From Gemmatimonadetes bacterium T265 (GTDB lineage Bacteria > Gemmatimonadota > Gemmatimonadetes > Gemmatimonadales > Gemmatimonadaceae), in NCBI GenBank assembly GCA_019973575.1, contig BPUI01000001.1:682001-746000 (forward strand): DNA of 64,000 nt, written 5' to 3'. Of this stretch, positions 7,596-15,900 are shown in pieces. The position numbers and the translations under genes are program-made. The notes beneath the pieces were generated by a model that saw only the letters and a program-made list of their open reading frames with translations, ran no database searches and was not told the DNA's origin. Each line of letters begins with the position of its first letter. Within the stretch, counting starts at the first letter, position 1.

Positions 7596-9510
7596 CCGCC
7601 ACCACGTACGCCTCCATCGCGAAGTACTCGGCCAGCCCCAGCCGGTCGAGCGTGTGCGCCGTGTCCTTGTTGCGCTGCTCGACGCGCTGCCAGAACTCGC
7701 GCTCGTCCTGCCCCGGGAAGGGCGCCGAGTCCTTTTGCGACTGGTGCTTGAAGATCGCCTGGATCTTCACGCGCAGCTCCTCCTGCGACATCGGCACGAG
7801 CACCGTGGCCTCGGTCACCGGCCACTCCTGCCACGCGCCGCGGTAGAGCCACACCTCGGGGACGGGGCCGCCGGCCGCGCGCAGCTCGTCTAACGCACGG
7901 TCGATCGCCTCCTTGCACATGCGGTGCGTGCCGTGCGGGTCCGAGAGGTCGCCGGCGACGAAAATCATCTCGGGGCGCAGCTCTTCGAGGAGCGCGCGCA
8001 CGACCGCCACGTCGGCCGGGCCGATCGGGTCCTTGCGCACCCGGCCCGTCTGGTAGAAGGGCAGGTCGAGGAAGCGCGCGTTCCTCCGCGCGAGCCCCAT
8101 CACCTCGATGCCGCTGATCGCCTCGGCCTCGCGGATGACGCGCTTCAGGTCCTGCACCTCGGGGATGTCGACGTCGCCCGGGCGCTTGCGCGCGAGCGAG
8201 TCGAGCACGCGGTCGGCGAACGCGCGCAGCGCCTCGCCCCCCGTGCCGCGCGCCGCGTCCATGCGGCGCATGAACTCGACGTAGCGCCGCGCCTCGTGGT
8301 CGAAGACGGCGATGTTGCCGCTCGTCATGTACGCCACGGTCATGTCGTTCGCGTTCTCGACGAGCTTGTGCAGGATGCCGCCCATCGAGATCACGTCGTC
8401 GTCGGGGTGCGGCGAGAAGCAGACGACGCGGCGGCCATGCGGCAGCTTGCTCTTGCCGCGGATCTTGGCGCCTAACAGGTTGAACACCGCGCCGTTCACC
8501 GCGCCCGGCGACCCGTGGCGCGCGACGAGCGACGAGAGGCGGTGGTCCGCGTAGTCGCGCTGCGTGAGCTTGAGGATCCCCTTCCCCGTCGCGAGCGACA
8601 GCCAGACGACCGCGCGCACCATCAGCTCCTCCGTCCACTGCACCTCGTCGAGGAGCCACGGCGTGGCGACGCGCGTGAGGTCGGCCGCGGCGGCGCGGTC
8701 GACGTAGAAGGCGACGTCCGGGTGCCGCTGGAGGAAGGTCGCCGCGACCTCGAGGTCGACCTCGCCCTCGACGGCGCGCCGCACGATCGCCGCCTTGTGC
8801 TCGCCGGTGGCGAGGATGGCGATCTCGCGCGCGGCGAGGATCGTCGCGACGCCCATCGTCACCGCCTCGCGCGGCACGTACTCCTCGCCGAAGAAGTCGG
8901 CCGCCGCATCGAGCCGGGTGACGCGGTCGAGGTGCACGAGGCGCGTGCGGCTCTCCACGCCGGAGCCGGGCTCGTTGAAGCCGATGTGCCCCGTCTTGCC
9001 GATGCCCAACAGCTGGAAGTCGATCCCGCCCGCGTCGGCGATCGCCGCCTCGTACTGCAGGCACGCCTCGTCGAGGCGGTCGCGCGGCGTGGTGCCGTCG
9101 GGGAGGTGGACGTTGGCGGGGTCGACGTCGACGTGGTCGAAGAAGTTCTCCCACATGTACCGGTGGTACGCGTGGAGGCTGTCCTTCGCCATCGGGTAGT
9201 ACTCGTCGAGGTTGAACGTCACGACGTCGGCGAAGCTCAGCCCCTCCTCGCGGTGCATGCGGATCAGCTCGCGGTAGACGCCGATCGGCGTCGAGCCGGT
9301 GGCGAGGCCTAACACAGTGCGGCGCCCCTCGGCGCGGCGCTCGCGAATCAGGTCGGCGATGCGGCCCGCGACGAGGCGCGCGATGTCGTCGTGGTCGTCG
9401 ACGATGACGGTCCGGATGTGCTCGCGCGCGGTGAGGCCGGCCGGGGCGGCGGGGGCCGTCGCGGCGCGCGGGCGGAAGGACACGACGTCGGGGCGCTGCG
9501 TGGCGGTCAC
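7585..9510 (-). CDS. nagB: Glucosamine-6-phosphate deaminase fused to a PIG-L-type deacetylase
   Basis: 641 residues, far longer than a stand-alone NagB (about 260). Residues about 30-320 are the NagB/SugP isomerase domain: GLATGSTP, TFNLDEYY (D102) and GIGKTGHIGFNEP (H175, E180). The position matching the catalytic-triad Asp of classical NagB (GNDGH) is Thr here (GKTGH). Residues about 355-560 are a PIG-L/LmbE domain starting at SPHPDDD (368-371 metal site). Related two-domain proteins occur in Bacteroidota. Expected role: deaminate GlcN-6-P to fructose-6-P, with the PIG-L domain possibly removing the N-acetyl group first, replacing a separate NagA. No nagA or transporter is adjacent. Confidence 0.88.
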   Translation of the reverse strand: MTATQRPDVVSFRPRAATAPAAPAGLTAREHIRTVIVDDHDDIARLVAGRIADLIRERRAEGRRTVLGLATGSTPIGVYRELIRMHREEGLSFADVVTFNLDEYYPMAKDSLHAYHRYMWENFFDHVDVDPANVHLPDGTTPRDRLDEACLQYEAAIADAGGIDFQLLGIGKTGHIGFNEPGSGVESRTRLVHLDRVTRLDAAADFFGEEYVPREAVTMGVATILAAREIAILATGEHKAAIVRRAVEGEVDLEVAATFLQRHPDVAFYVDRAAAADLTRVATPWLLDEVQWTEELMVRAVVWLSLATGKGILKLTQRDYADHRLSSLVARHGSPGAVNGAVFNLLGAKIRGKSKLPHGRRVVCFSPHPDDDVISMGGILHKLVENANDMTVAYMTSGNIAVFDHEARRYVEFMRRMDAARGTGGEALRAFADRVLDSLARKRPGDVDIPEVQDLKRVIREAEAISGIEVMGLARRNARFLDLPFYQTGRVRKDPIGPADVAVVRALLEELRPEMIFVAGDLSDPHGTHRMCKEAIDRALDELRAAGGPVPEVWLYRGAWQEWPVTEATVLVPMSQEELRVKIQAIFKHQSQKDSAPFPGQDEREFWQRVEQRNKDTAHTLDRLGLAEYFAMEAYVVADAA

Positions 9511-9783
9511 GGGGGTCTCCGGTCGGGGGGGGCGTGAGTCGGGCGCCGGTGAACTCTAACGGCGTGCACGCGGCGGGCTCGGCCCGCGCGGGGCGGGGCA
9601 GCCGCGCCGCGCGGGCCGTGCGCCCCGCTGTGGCCCGGTCCGCGCAACACGCGGGACGAGCGTTCGCGCCGCCGGCCGCGTATCCACGCGCGCATCGGCC
9701 CGCATATACATCCGCGTACATGCGCGTCGCGGTGCCGCCTCCGCCCGCGTTCGTCCGCCTCCACGCCCGTCCTCCTTCCGCTC

Positions 9784-11634
9784 GTGAACACCCGCCGCCA
9801 GTTCCTCGTCCACGCCCCGGTCGGCCTCGCCGGCGCGCTCGCCGCGTGCCGCGGCGCCGGGCAGCCGCCCGCCACCCAGCCCGCGCCCGGCACCGCGGGC
9901 GGGCCGCCCGCCGGTGGGCCCCCCGCCGGCGCCACGCCCGGCGCGCCCCCGGCCTTCAACACCGCGCCGCCCGTCGGCCCGCCCGTGTCGACGGCGACGT
10001 TCGCCGAGGCGGAGAAGCTGACGCAGGTGCAGCTGACGGACGCGCAGCGGCGGATGGCGGCCGACAGCTGGCGCACGTCGATGGCCCCGCTGCTCGAGCG
10101 GCGCACGGGCCCGAAGCGGGTCGCGCTCGACGCCGGCCTCGCGCCCGCGACGCGCTGGGAGCCCGCGTCGATCGCGGGCCAGCCGACAGGCCCGGCGCGC
10201 GACCACTTCGTGCGCAGCGCCGCCGACCCCGGCCCCGTGCCGGCGAGCGACGCCGACGTCGCCTTCGCGCCGCTCACGCGGCTCTCGCGCTGGATCGAGA
10301 CGCGCCGGTTCACCTCCGAGCGCCTCACGCGGATCTACCTCGAGCGGATCCGGCGCTTCGACCCGAAGCTCCGCTGCGTCATCACCCTCACGCCCGACGT
10401 CGCGCTCGCGGAGGCGCGCCGGGCGGACGCGGAGATCGCCGCGGGGTGCTACCGCGGCCCGCTGCACGGGATCCCGTACGGGGTGAAGGACCTGCTCGAC
10501 ACCGCGGGCATCCGCACGACCTACGGCGCCGAGCCGTTCCGGGACCGGGTGCCTAACGCGGACTCGGCGGTGGTGGCCCGGCTCAAGGCCGCCGGCGCGG
10601 TGCTCGTCGCCAAGCTGAGCCTCGGCGCGCTCGCCCTCAACGACGTCTGGTTCGGCGGCCAGACGATGAACCCCTGGCTGCTCGAGGAGGGCGCCTCGGG
10701 GTCGAGCGCGGGGCCGGGCGCGGCGACCGCGGCCGGGCTCGTCGGCTTCTCGGTCGGGAGCGAGACCGGGGGGAGCATCATCAGCCCGAGCATGCGCTGC
10801 GGCGTCACGGGGCTCCGCCCCACCTACGGTCGCGTCGCGCGCACCGGTGCGATGACCCTCGCCTGGTCGCTCGACAAGCTCGGGCCGATGACGCGAGGGG
10901 TCGAGGACGCGATGCTCGTACTGCAGGCCATCACGGGCCCCGACGCCGGCGACGCGGCGAGCGTGCCGAGCCGCCTCGACTTCGACGCCGGCGCGCCCGT
11001 CAAGGGTCTGCGCGTCGGCTACGTCCCCGCGTGGATGCGGGAGGCCCCCGCGACCGACGTCGACCGGGCGGCGCTGGAATCGGTGAAGACGTTAGGCATG
11101 GTCCCCACGCCGGTCGCCCTCCCCGACTGGCCCTACGACTCGCTCAACCTGATCCTCTTCGCCGAGGCGGCCGCGGCGTTCGAGGAGCTGACGCTCAGCG
11201 GGCGCGCGGACCAGCTCCGCGCGCAGGTGCCCGACGCGTGGCCCAACCTCTTCCGCGAGTCGCGCTTCCTCTCCGCCGTCGACTTCGTCCAGGCCGACCG
11301 CCTGCGCCGCATGGTGGCCGCCGAGATGGCGCGCGTGATGTCCGAGGTGGACCTGCTGCTCGTGCCGTCGCTCCGGGACGAGATGCTCGTCATCTCGAAC
11401 AACTCCGGGCACCCGTCGCTCACGCTGCGCACCGGGTTCGTGCGGGTGGGCGAGGCGCGGAGCGACTGGGCGCCGGACCCGGCGCACCCGCTCCCCAAGT
11501 TCGACCCGCCGCGGCGGGTGCCGCACGGCGTGACGTTGATCGGGCGGCTGTTCGACGAGGGGACGATCGCGCGGGTGGGACTCGCGCTCGAACGGGCGGC
11601 CGGCGTTGCCGGGGAGCGGCCGCCGAGCTTCTGA
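9784..11634 (+). CDS. Exported amidase-signature hydrolase, probable lipoprotein
   Basis: 616 residues from a GTG. The N-terminus combines a twin-arginine-like NTRRQFLV with a lipobox-like ALAAC, then a Pro/Gly/Ala-rich linker to about residue 60. The amidase-signature core (about 165-600) has GVKDLLDT (catalytic Lys), GASGSSAGPG (cis-Ser region), and SETGGSIISPS (nucleophilic Ser), followed by GLRPTYGRV. These enzymes hydrolyse amide bonds through a Ser-cisSer-Lys triad; substrate unknown. The gene is divergent from the amino-sugar operon across about 270 bp that includes a small AT-richer patch (CATATACAT at 9703), a possible promoter location. One of three amidases in the window. Confidence 0.88.
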   Translation: MNTRRQFLVHAPVGLAGALAACRGAGQPPATQPAPGTAGGPPAGGPPAGATPGAPPAFNTAPPVGPPVSTATFAEAEKLTQVQLTDAQRRMAADSWRTSMAPLLERRTGPKRVALDAGLAPATRWEPASIAGQPTGPARDHFVRSAADPGPVPASDADVAFAPLTRLSRWIETRRFTSERLTRIYLERIRRFDPKLRCVITLTPDVALAEARRADAEIAAGCYRGPLHGIPYGVKDLLDTAGIRTTYGAEPFRDRVPNADSAVVARLKAAGAVLVAKLSLGALALNDVWFGGQTMNPWLLEEGASGSSAGPGAATAAGLVGFSVGSETGGSIISPSMRCGVTGLRPTYGRVARTGAMTLAWSLDKLGPMTRGVEDAMLVLQAITGPDAGDAASVPSRLDFDAGAPVKGLRVGYVPAWMREAPATDVDRAALESVKTLGMVPTPVALPDWPYDSLNLILFAEAAAAFEELTLSGRADQLRAQVPDAWPNLFRESRFLSAVDFVQADRLRRMVAAEMARVMSEVDLLLVPSLRDEMLVISNNSGHPSLTLRTGFVRVGEARSDWAPDPAHPLPKFDPPRRVPHGVTLIGRLFDEGTIARVGLALERAAGVAGERPPSF

Positions 11635-11858
11635 TCGTTGGCGGCGCGGGTCGTTCGGGGCGGGCACGGCCGGGGACCGGCCAACCCCTGTCGTTCATTC
11701 AGCCGCTGTTCCCGTCCCGTGAGTCCGCCCCGCCCACTCTGCCCCGCTCCGCCCGGAACCGCCCCAACGACCTGCCCGCGTGCGTCCACCTGGCGCGCTC
11801 GTCCAGCTCCGCCCTGCCTGTCGCCTCAGCTGCCCCGAACGACCCGCGCCGCAACGCG

Positions 11859-14800
11859 TCAGACCCCCACCGCGACCGGCTCTCCCCTTTCTAGCAGCCC
11901 CCTCAGCCCCTCCCCGTCGAGCGGCCGCGCGAACAGGTACCCCTGCCCGAAGTCGCACCCCATCGTCCGCAGCAGCTCCGACTGCTCGGCGTGCTCCACC
12001 CCCTCGGCGACCGTGCGCAGCGCGAGCATCTCGCCTAACGCGACGATCGTGCGCGCGAGCGCGGCGTCGTGCTGGCCCTGCGGGCCGCCGCGCGCGACCC
12101 CGTCGACGAAGCTCTTGTCGATCTTCAGCACGTCGACCGGGAACTGCTGCAGGTAGCGGAGCGACGAGTAGCCCGTCCCGAAGTCGTCGACCGCGAGGCG
12201 CACGCCTAACGCCTTGAGCGCGCGGAGCACCGCGAGCGTGCCGTCGGTGTCGTGCATCAGCACGCTCTCCGTGATCTCGAGCGTGAGCCGCGACGGCGCG
12301 AGCCCCGAGCGCTCGAGCGCGCCGGCCACGTGCGCGGGGAGCGCGGGGTGCAGCAGCTGGCGCCCCGAGACGTTGACCGTCACGCCGACCGGCGCGCCCT
12401 CGGCCCCGGGCGGCCACCCCGCCGCGGCGCGGCAGGCCTCCTCCAGCACCCAGCGGCCGAGCTCGACGATCAGCCCCGACGCTTCGGCGAGCGGGATGAA
12501 GTCCGCCGGGCTCACGACGCCCCGCGTGGCGTGGCGCCAGCGCAGCAGCGCCTCGGCCCCCGTCACCGCCCCTGTGGCGAGCGAGACGATCGGCTGGTAG
12601 ACGAGCGCGAACTCGCCGCCGCCGACGAGCGCGTTGGCGAGGTCGCGCTCCAGCTCCAGCCGCTCCGCCGCGGCCGCGACGAGCGCCGGGTCGAAGACGG
12701 CGTGGCGCCCCTTCCCCTCCGCCTTCGCCCGGTACATCGCGGCGTCGGCGTTGCGCAGCAGCACGTCGGTGTCGACCCCCGGCTCGGCGAACGCGATCCC
12801 GATGCTCGCGCCGACCCGCGCCTCCGCCGCCCCGGTCCCCGCCGCCCCGGTCCCCGCCGGCCCGGCCCCCGCCGGCCCGGCCCCGACCGGCACCGGCACA
12901 CGCAGCGCCGCGGCAATCCGCTCGGCCACCGCGTGCGCGTCCCCCGCGCCGCGCGCGTTCTCGAGCAGCACGGCGAACTCGTCGCCGCCGAGCCGGGCGA
13001 CCGTGTCGCAGCCGCGGGTCGCGTTGAGCAGCCGCGCGGCGACGGCGCACAGCAGCCCGTCGCCCGCGTGGTGGCCTAACGAATCGTTGACCGTCTTGAA
13101 GTTGTCGAGGTCGAGGAAAAGCACGGCGACCCGCGCCCCCGCCCCGCCGGCTGACGGCGCCCCGTGGCGCGCGAGGCGCGCGAGCGCGTGCTCGACCCGG
13201 TCGCGGAAGAGCGCGCGGTTGGCGAGCCCGGTGAGCGGGTCGCGCAGCGCCTGCCGGCCGAGCGCGATCTCGATCCGCCGCCGCTGCTGGAAGCGGATCA
13301 GGCGCCACCCGGCGAACGCGCCCGCGCCGGCCGCGAGCAGGCGGAACCACCACGTCCCCCAGACCGGCGGCGTGATCACGAGGCGCAGCGCGGTCCCCTC
13401 GTCGTCGTCCGAGGTGCCGGCGCCGGCGCTCGCCCGGACGCGGAACGTGTAGCGCCCCGGCGCGAGGTTCGTGTACGACGCGCTGTGCTGGTGCCCGACC
13501 TCCTGCCAGACCGCGTCGAACCCGTCCAGCCGGTAGGCGTAGCGCGTCTTCTCCAGCGCCGAGTAGTCGGGCGCGGCGAACTCGAAGGTGACGACGTTCT
13601 GCGCGTGCGTGAGCGTCAGCTCGTCGGTCGCCTCGAGCGCGCGCGCGAGCGGCGAGCCCGGCGCCCCGACCGCGACGGGCCGGTTGAAGAGCTGTAGTCC
13701 GGTGATCGCGACCATCGGGCGCCGCGCCTCCTCCACCACGCGGTCGGGGCGGATCGCCGTGAAGCCCTGGTTCCCGCCGAAGTACAGCGTCCCGTCGTGC
13801 GCGCGGAACGCCGAGCGCATGAGGAACTCGCCCCCCTGCACGCCGTCGGCCCGCGTGTACGTGCGGAACGCCCGCCCGCGCGGCGCGCGCGGGTCGAAGC
13901 GGCTGATCCCGCGGTCGGTGCTGATCCACAACCGTCCGGTGTCGTCCGCGAGGATGCCCTCGACGGCCGCACTCGGCAGGCCGTCGGCCTCGCCGTAGTG
14001 CGTGCAGCGGCCGGTGCGGCGGTCGAGCCGGTCCAGCCCCTCGCCCGTGCCCACCCAGAGCACGCCCGGCTCGCCTTCGAGCAGCGCGTACACGCTGTTG
14101 CTCGCCAGCCCGCGCCCGCCCGCCACGGGGCCCGCGACGTAGTGCCGCGTGGCGCCCGTGGCTGGGTCGAGCACGGCGACCCCGCCGTCGCGCAGCGCGA
14201 CCGCGAACGTCCCGTCGCGCAGCTCGCGCAGCAGAAGGACCGACGACGGCTCCAGCCCCGGCGCGGCCACGGAGTACTGCACGGTGAATGCCTCGCGCGC
14301 GCGGTCGAACATCGCCACGACCGCGTTGTCGGTCCCGATCCACAGCCGCCCGGCCCGGTCCTCGATGACCTCGTAGAGGTTGGCGGCGTGGATGTCACTG
14401 TTGGGCGTCGAGTACGCGCGGAAGCGGCGGCGGCGCGGGTCGAAGCGGCTGATCCCGCCGCCCCACGTCGACACCCACAGCTCGCCGCGGTGGTCCTCGA
14501 GCACACTGAGCACCGCCTCGGCGTTGAGCTCGGTGTTCTGCGGCGTGTAGCGCGTGAAGCGCCCGGTCGCGGGGTCGAAGCGGTTGAGCCCCCCGCCGTC
14601 GGTCGCCACCCAGATGTGTCCCGCGCGGTCCTCGCCAAAGCCCGGCACGGCGTTGTAGCTGAGGCTCGTCGAGTCGCCGGCGATCGTGCCGTAGTGCCGG
14701 ATCGCGCCGCCGTTCGGGGTCGACACGTCGAGGCCGCCGGTGAACGTGCCCACCCAGACGGCCCCGTCCTCGCCCTGGTAGAGCGACCAGATCGAGTTGC

Positions 14801-15854
14801 TGCCGATCCCGGACGGCCGGTTCGGGTCGAAGCGGTAGTGAACGAAGCGGCGCGTCGCGAAGTCGAGATAATCCAGCCCGCCGTTCTCGGTACCCACCCA
14901 CAGCCCCGCCCCCGAGTGGTCGGCGACGATCCGGATGACGCGGTCCTTCGTCAGGCTGCGCGGGTCGGCCGAGTCGTGCCGGAAGCGCTCGAACCGCCCC
15001 GTGCCCGCGGCAATCTGCTGCGCGGTGAGCCGCGCGAGCCCGCCGTAGTTCGTGCCGACCCACAGGCCGCCTGCCGAGTCTTCGGCGAGCGTGCGAACCA
15101 CGGTGTCGGGGAGACCGCCGGGAAGGGCCGGCTCGGCCGCGTAGTAGCGCGGCGGCTTGCCCGCGGTGTCGAGTTGGTACAGGCCGCGCCGCGTCCCCAC
15201 CCAGACCCGCTCCTCGCGGTCCGCGTAAAGGGTCGTCACGTATGGCAGCACCGCGGCGCCCGATCGGCCGTCGCCCGGAAGTGCGACCCGCGTCGCGGCG
15301 CCGGTGCGCCGGTCGAGCTGGTACAGTCCCGCGCTCGTGCCCACCCAGAACGTGCCGCGGGCGTCGTCGACGACGCTCATCACGACCCACGGCCGCGACG
15401 CCGCACGCAGCCGCGCGGCGTCGTCCGCGGGGGCCTGGGTCATGAACGTGACGAAGCCGTCGTGCACGGCGTCGTAGCGGCTCACGCCGCCGGGGGTCAC
15501 GGCCCAGAGCGTGCCCTCGTGGTCCTCGTAGACTTGCCCGACGGTGCCGCCCGGGAGGCTGGCCGGGTTCGCACGGTCGTGGGCGTAGTTGCGGAAGCGG
15601 TGTCCGTCATAGCAACTCAGGCCGTTCGCGGTGCCGATCCACATGAACCCGCGCCGGTCGCGCACCATGTCGCTGACGAGAGAACTCGGCAGGCCGTCGT
15701 CGACGCCGAGGTGGCGGAACTGGAGCGCCTGGGCGCCGGCCGGCGCGGCCCGTCCGAGGAGCGCGGCGAACACCGCCGCGCCGACGTGCGCGAGGCGGCG
15801 CGTGCGGACGAAGCGCGGGACGCGGCCGGCGTGAGCGGAGCGGGCGGTAGACAT
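11859..15854 (-). CDS. Two-component-type propeller sensor fused to GGDEF and EAL domains
   Basis: 1331 residues. After an N-terminal signal region (to about 45), many Reg_prop repeats (WIGTANGL, LWAVTPGG, LWVGTNYGG and others) form beta-propellers up to about residue 720. A Y_Y_Y domain (YRLDGFDAVWQ to RYTFRV, about 760-820) precedes one membrane span (WGTWWFRLLAAGAGAF). The cytoplasmic part has GGDEF (956-960) with an RGCD inhibitory I-site five residues upstream, and an EAL domain (EAL at 1101-1103) with the DDFGTGYSSL and EGVEH motifs. Both catalytic motifs look intact, so it could make and break cyclic-di-GMP in response to a periplasmic ligand. It lies 46 bp after the amidase on the same strand. 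A close paralogue is at 34548. Confidence 0.93.
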   Translation of the reverse strand: MSTARSAHAGRVPRFVRTRRLAHVGAAVFAALLGRAAPAGAQALQFRHLGVDDGLPSSLVSDMVRDRRGFMWIGTANGLSCYDGHRFRNYAHDRANPASLPGGTVGQVYEDHEGTLWAVTPGGVSRYDAVHDGFVTFMTQAPADDAARLRAASRPWVVMSVVDDARGTFWVGTSAGLYQLDRRTGAATRVALPGDGRSGAAVLPYVTTLYADREERVWVGTRRGLYQLDTAGKPPRYYAAEPALPGGLPDTVVRTLAEDSAGGLWVGTNYGGLARLTAQQIAAGTGRFERFRHDSADPRSLTKDRVIRIVADHSGAGLWVGTENGGLDYLDFATRRFVHYRFDPNRPSGIGSNSIWSLYQGEDGAVWVGTFTGGLDVSTPNGGAIRHYGTIAGDSTSLSYNAVPGFGEDRAGHIWVATDGGGLNRFDPATGRFTRYTPQNTELNAEAVLSVLEDHRGELWVSTWGGGISRFDPRRRRFRAYSTPNSDIHAANLYEVIEDRAGRLWIGTDNAVVAMFDRAREAFTVQYSVAAPGLEPSSVLLLRELRDGTFAVALRDGGVAVLDPATGATRHYVAGPVAGGRGLASNSVYALLEGEPGVLWVGTGEGLDRLDRRTGRCTHYGEADGLPSAAVEGILADDTGRLWISTDRGISRFDPRAPRGRAFRTYTRADGVQGGEFLMRSAFRAHDGTLYFGGNQGFTAIRPDRVVEEARRPMVAITGLQLFNRPVAVGAPGSPLARALEATDELTLTHAQNVVTFEFAAPDYSALEKTRYAYRLDGFDAVWQEVGHQHSASYTNLAPGRYTFRVRASAGAGTSDDDEGTALRLVITPPVWGTWWFRLLAAGAGAFAGWRLIRFQQRRRIEIALGRQALRDPLTGLANRALFRDRVEHALARLARHGAPSAGGAGARVAVLFLDLDNFKTVNDSLGHHAGDGLLCAVAARLLNATRGCDTVARLGGDEFAVLLENARGAGDAHAVAERIAAALRVPVPVGAGPAGAGPAGTGAAGTGAAEARVGASIGIAFAEPGVDTDVLLRNADAAMYRAKAEGKGRHAVFDPALVAAAAERLELERDLANALVGGGEFALVYQPIVSLATGAVTGAEALLRWRHATRGVVSPADFIPLAEASGLIVELGRWVLEEACRAAAGWPPGAEGAPVGVTVNVSGRQLLHPALPAHVAGALERSGLAPSRLTLEITESVLMHDTDGTLAVLRALKALGVRLAVDDFGTGYSSLRYLQQFPVDVLKIDKSFVDGVARGGPQGQHDAALARTIVALGEMLALRTVAEGVEHAEQSELLRTMGCDFGQGYLFARPLDGEGLRGLLERGEPVAVGV
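12826..12885 (-). repeat. Four 15-bp tandem units inside the GGDEF domain
   Basis: Four adjacent 15-bp units (first two identical, GCCGCCCCGGTCCCC on the + strand; last two variants) encode a Gly/Ala/Pro/Thr spacer between the GGDEF motif and the end of that domain. They are in frame. The paralogue at 34548 has a different, non-repetitive insertion at the same place, so this is a tolerated surface loop. Confidence 0.85.
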
Positions 15855-15900
15855 CGCCGTGCGACGAGCGCCGGCGCTTGCGCGTCACCCGGGGCCGGGG

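Noticed and set aside
9703-9711. CATATACAT as a firm divergent promoter
   Set aside because: It is AT-richer than its surroundings, but no -35 hexamer is found at the right distance on either strand.
12826-12885. CRISPR-like array
   Set aside because: The repeats are contiguous 15-bp coding units without spacers. I found no CRISPR array in the window.
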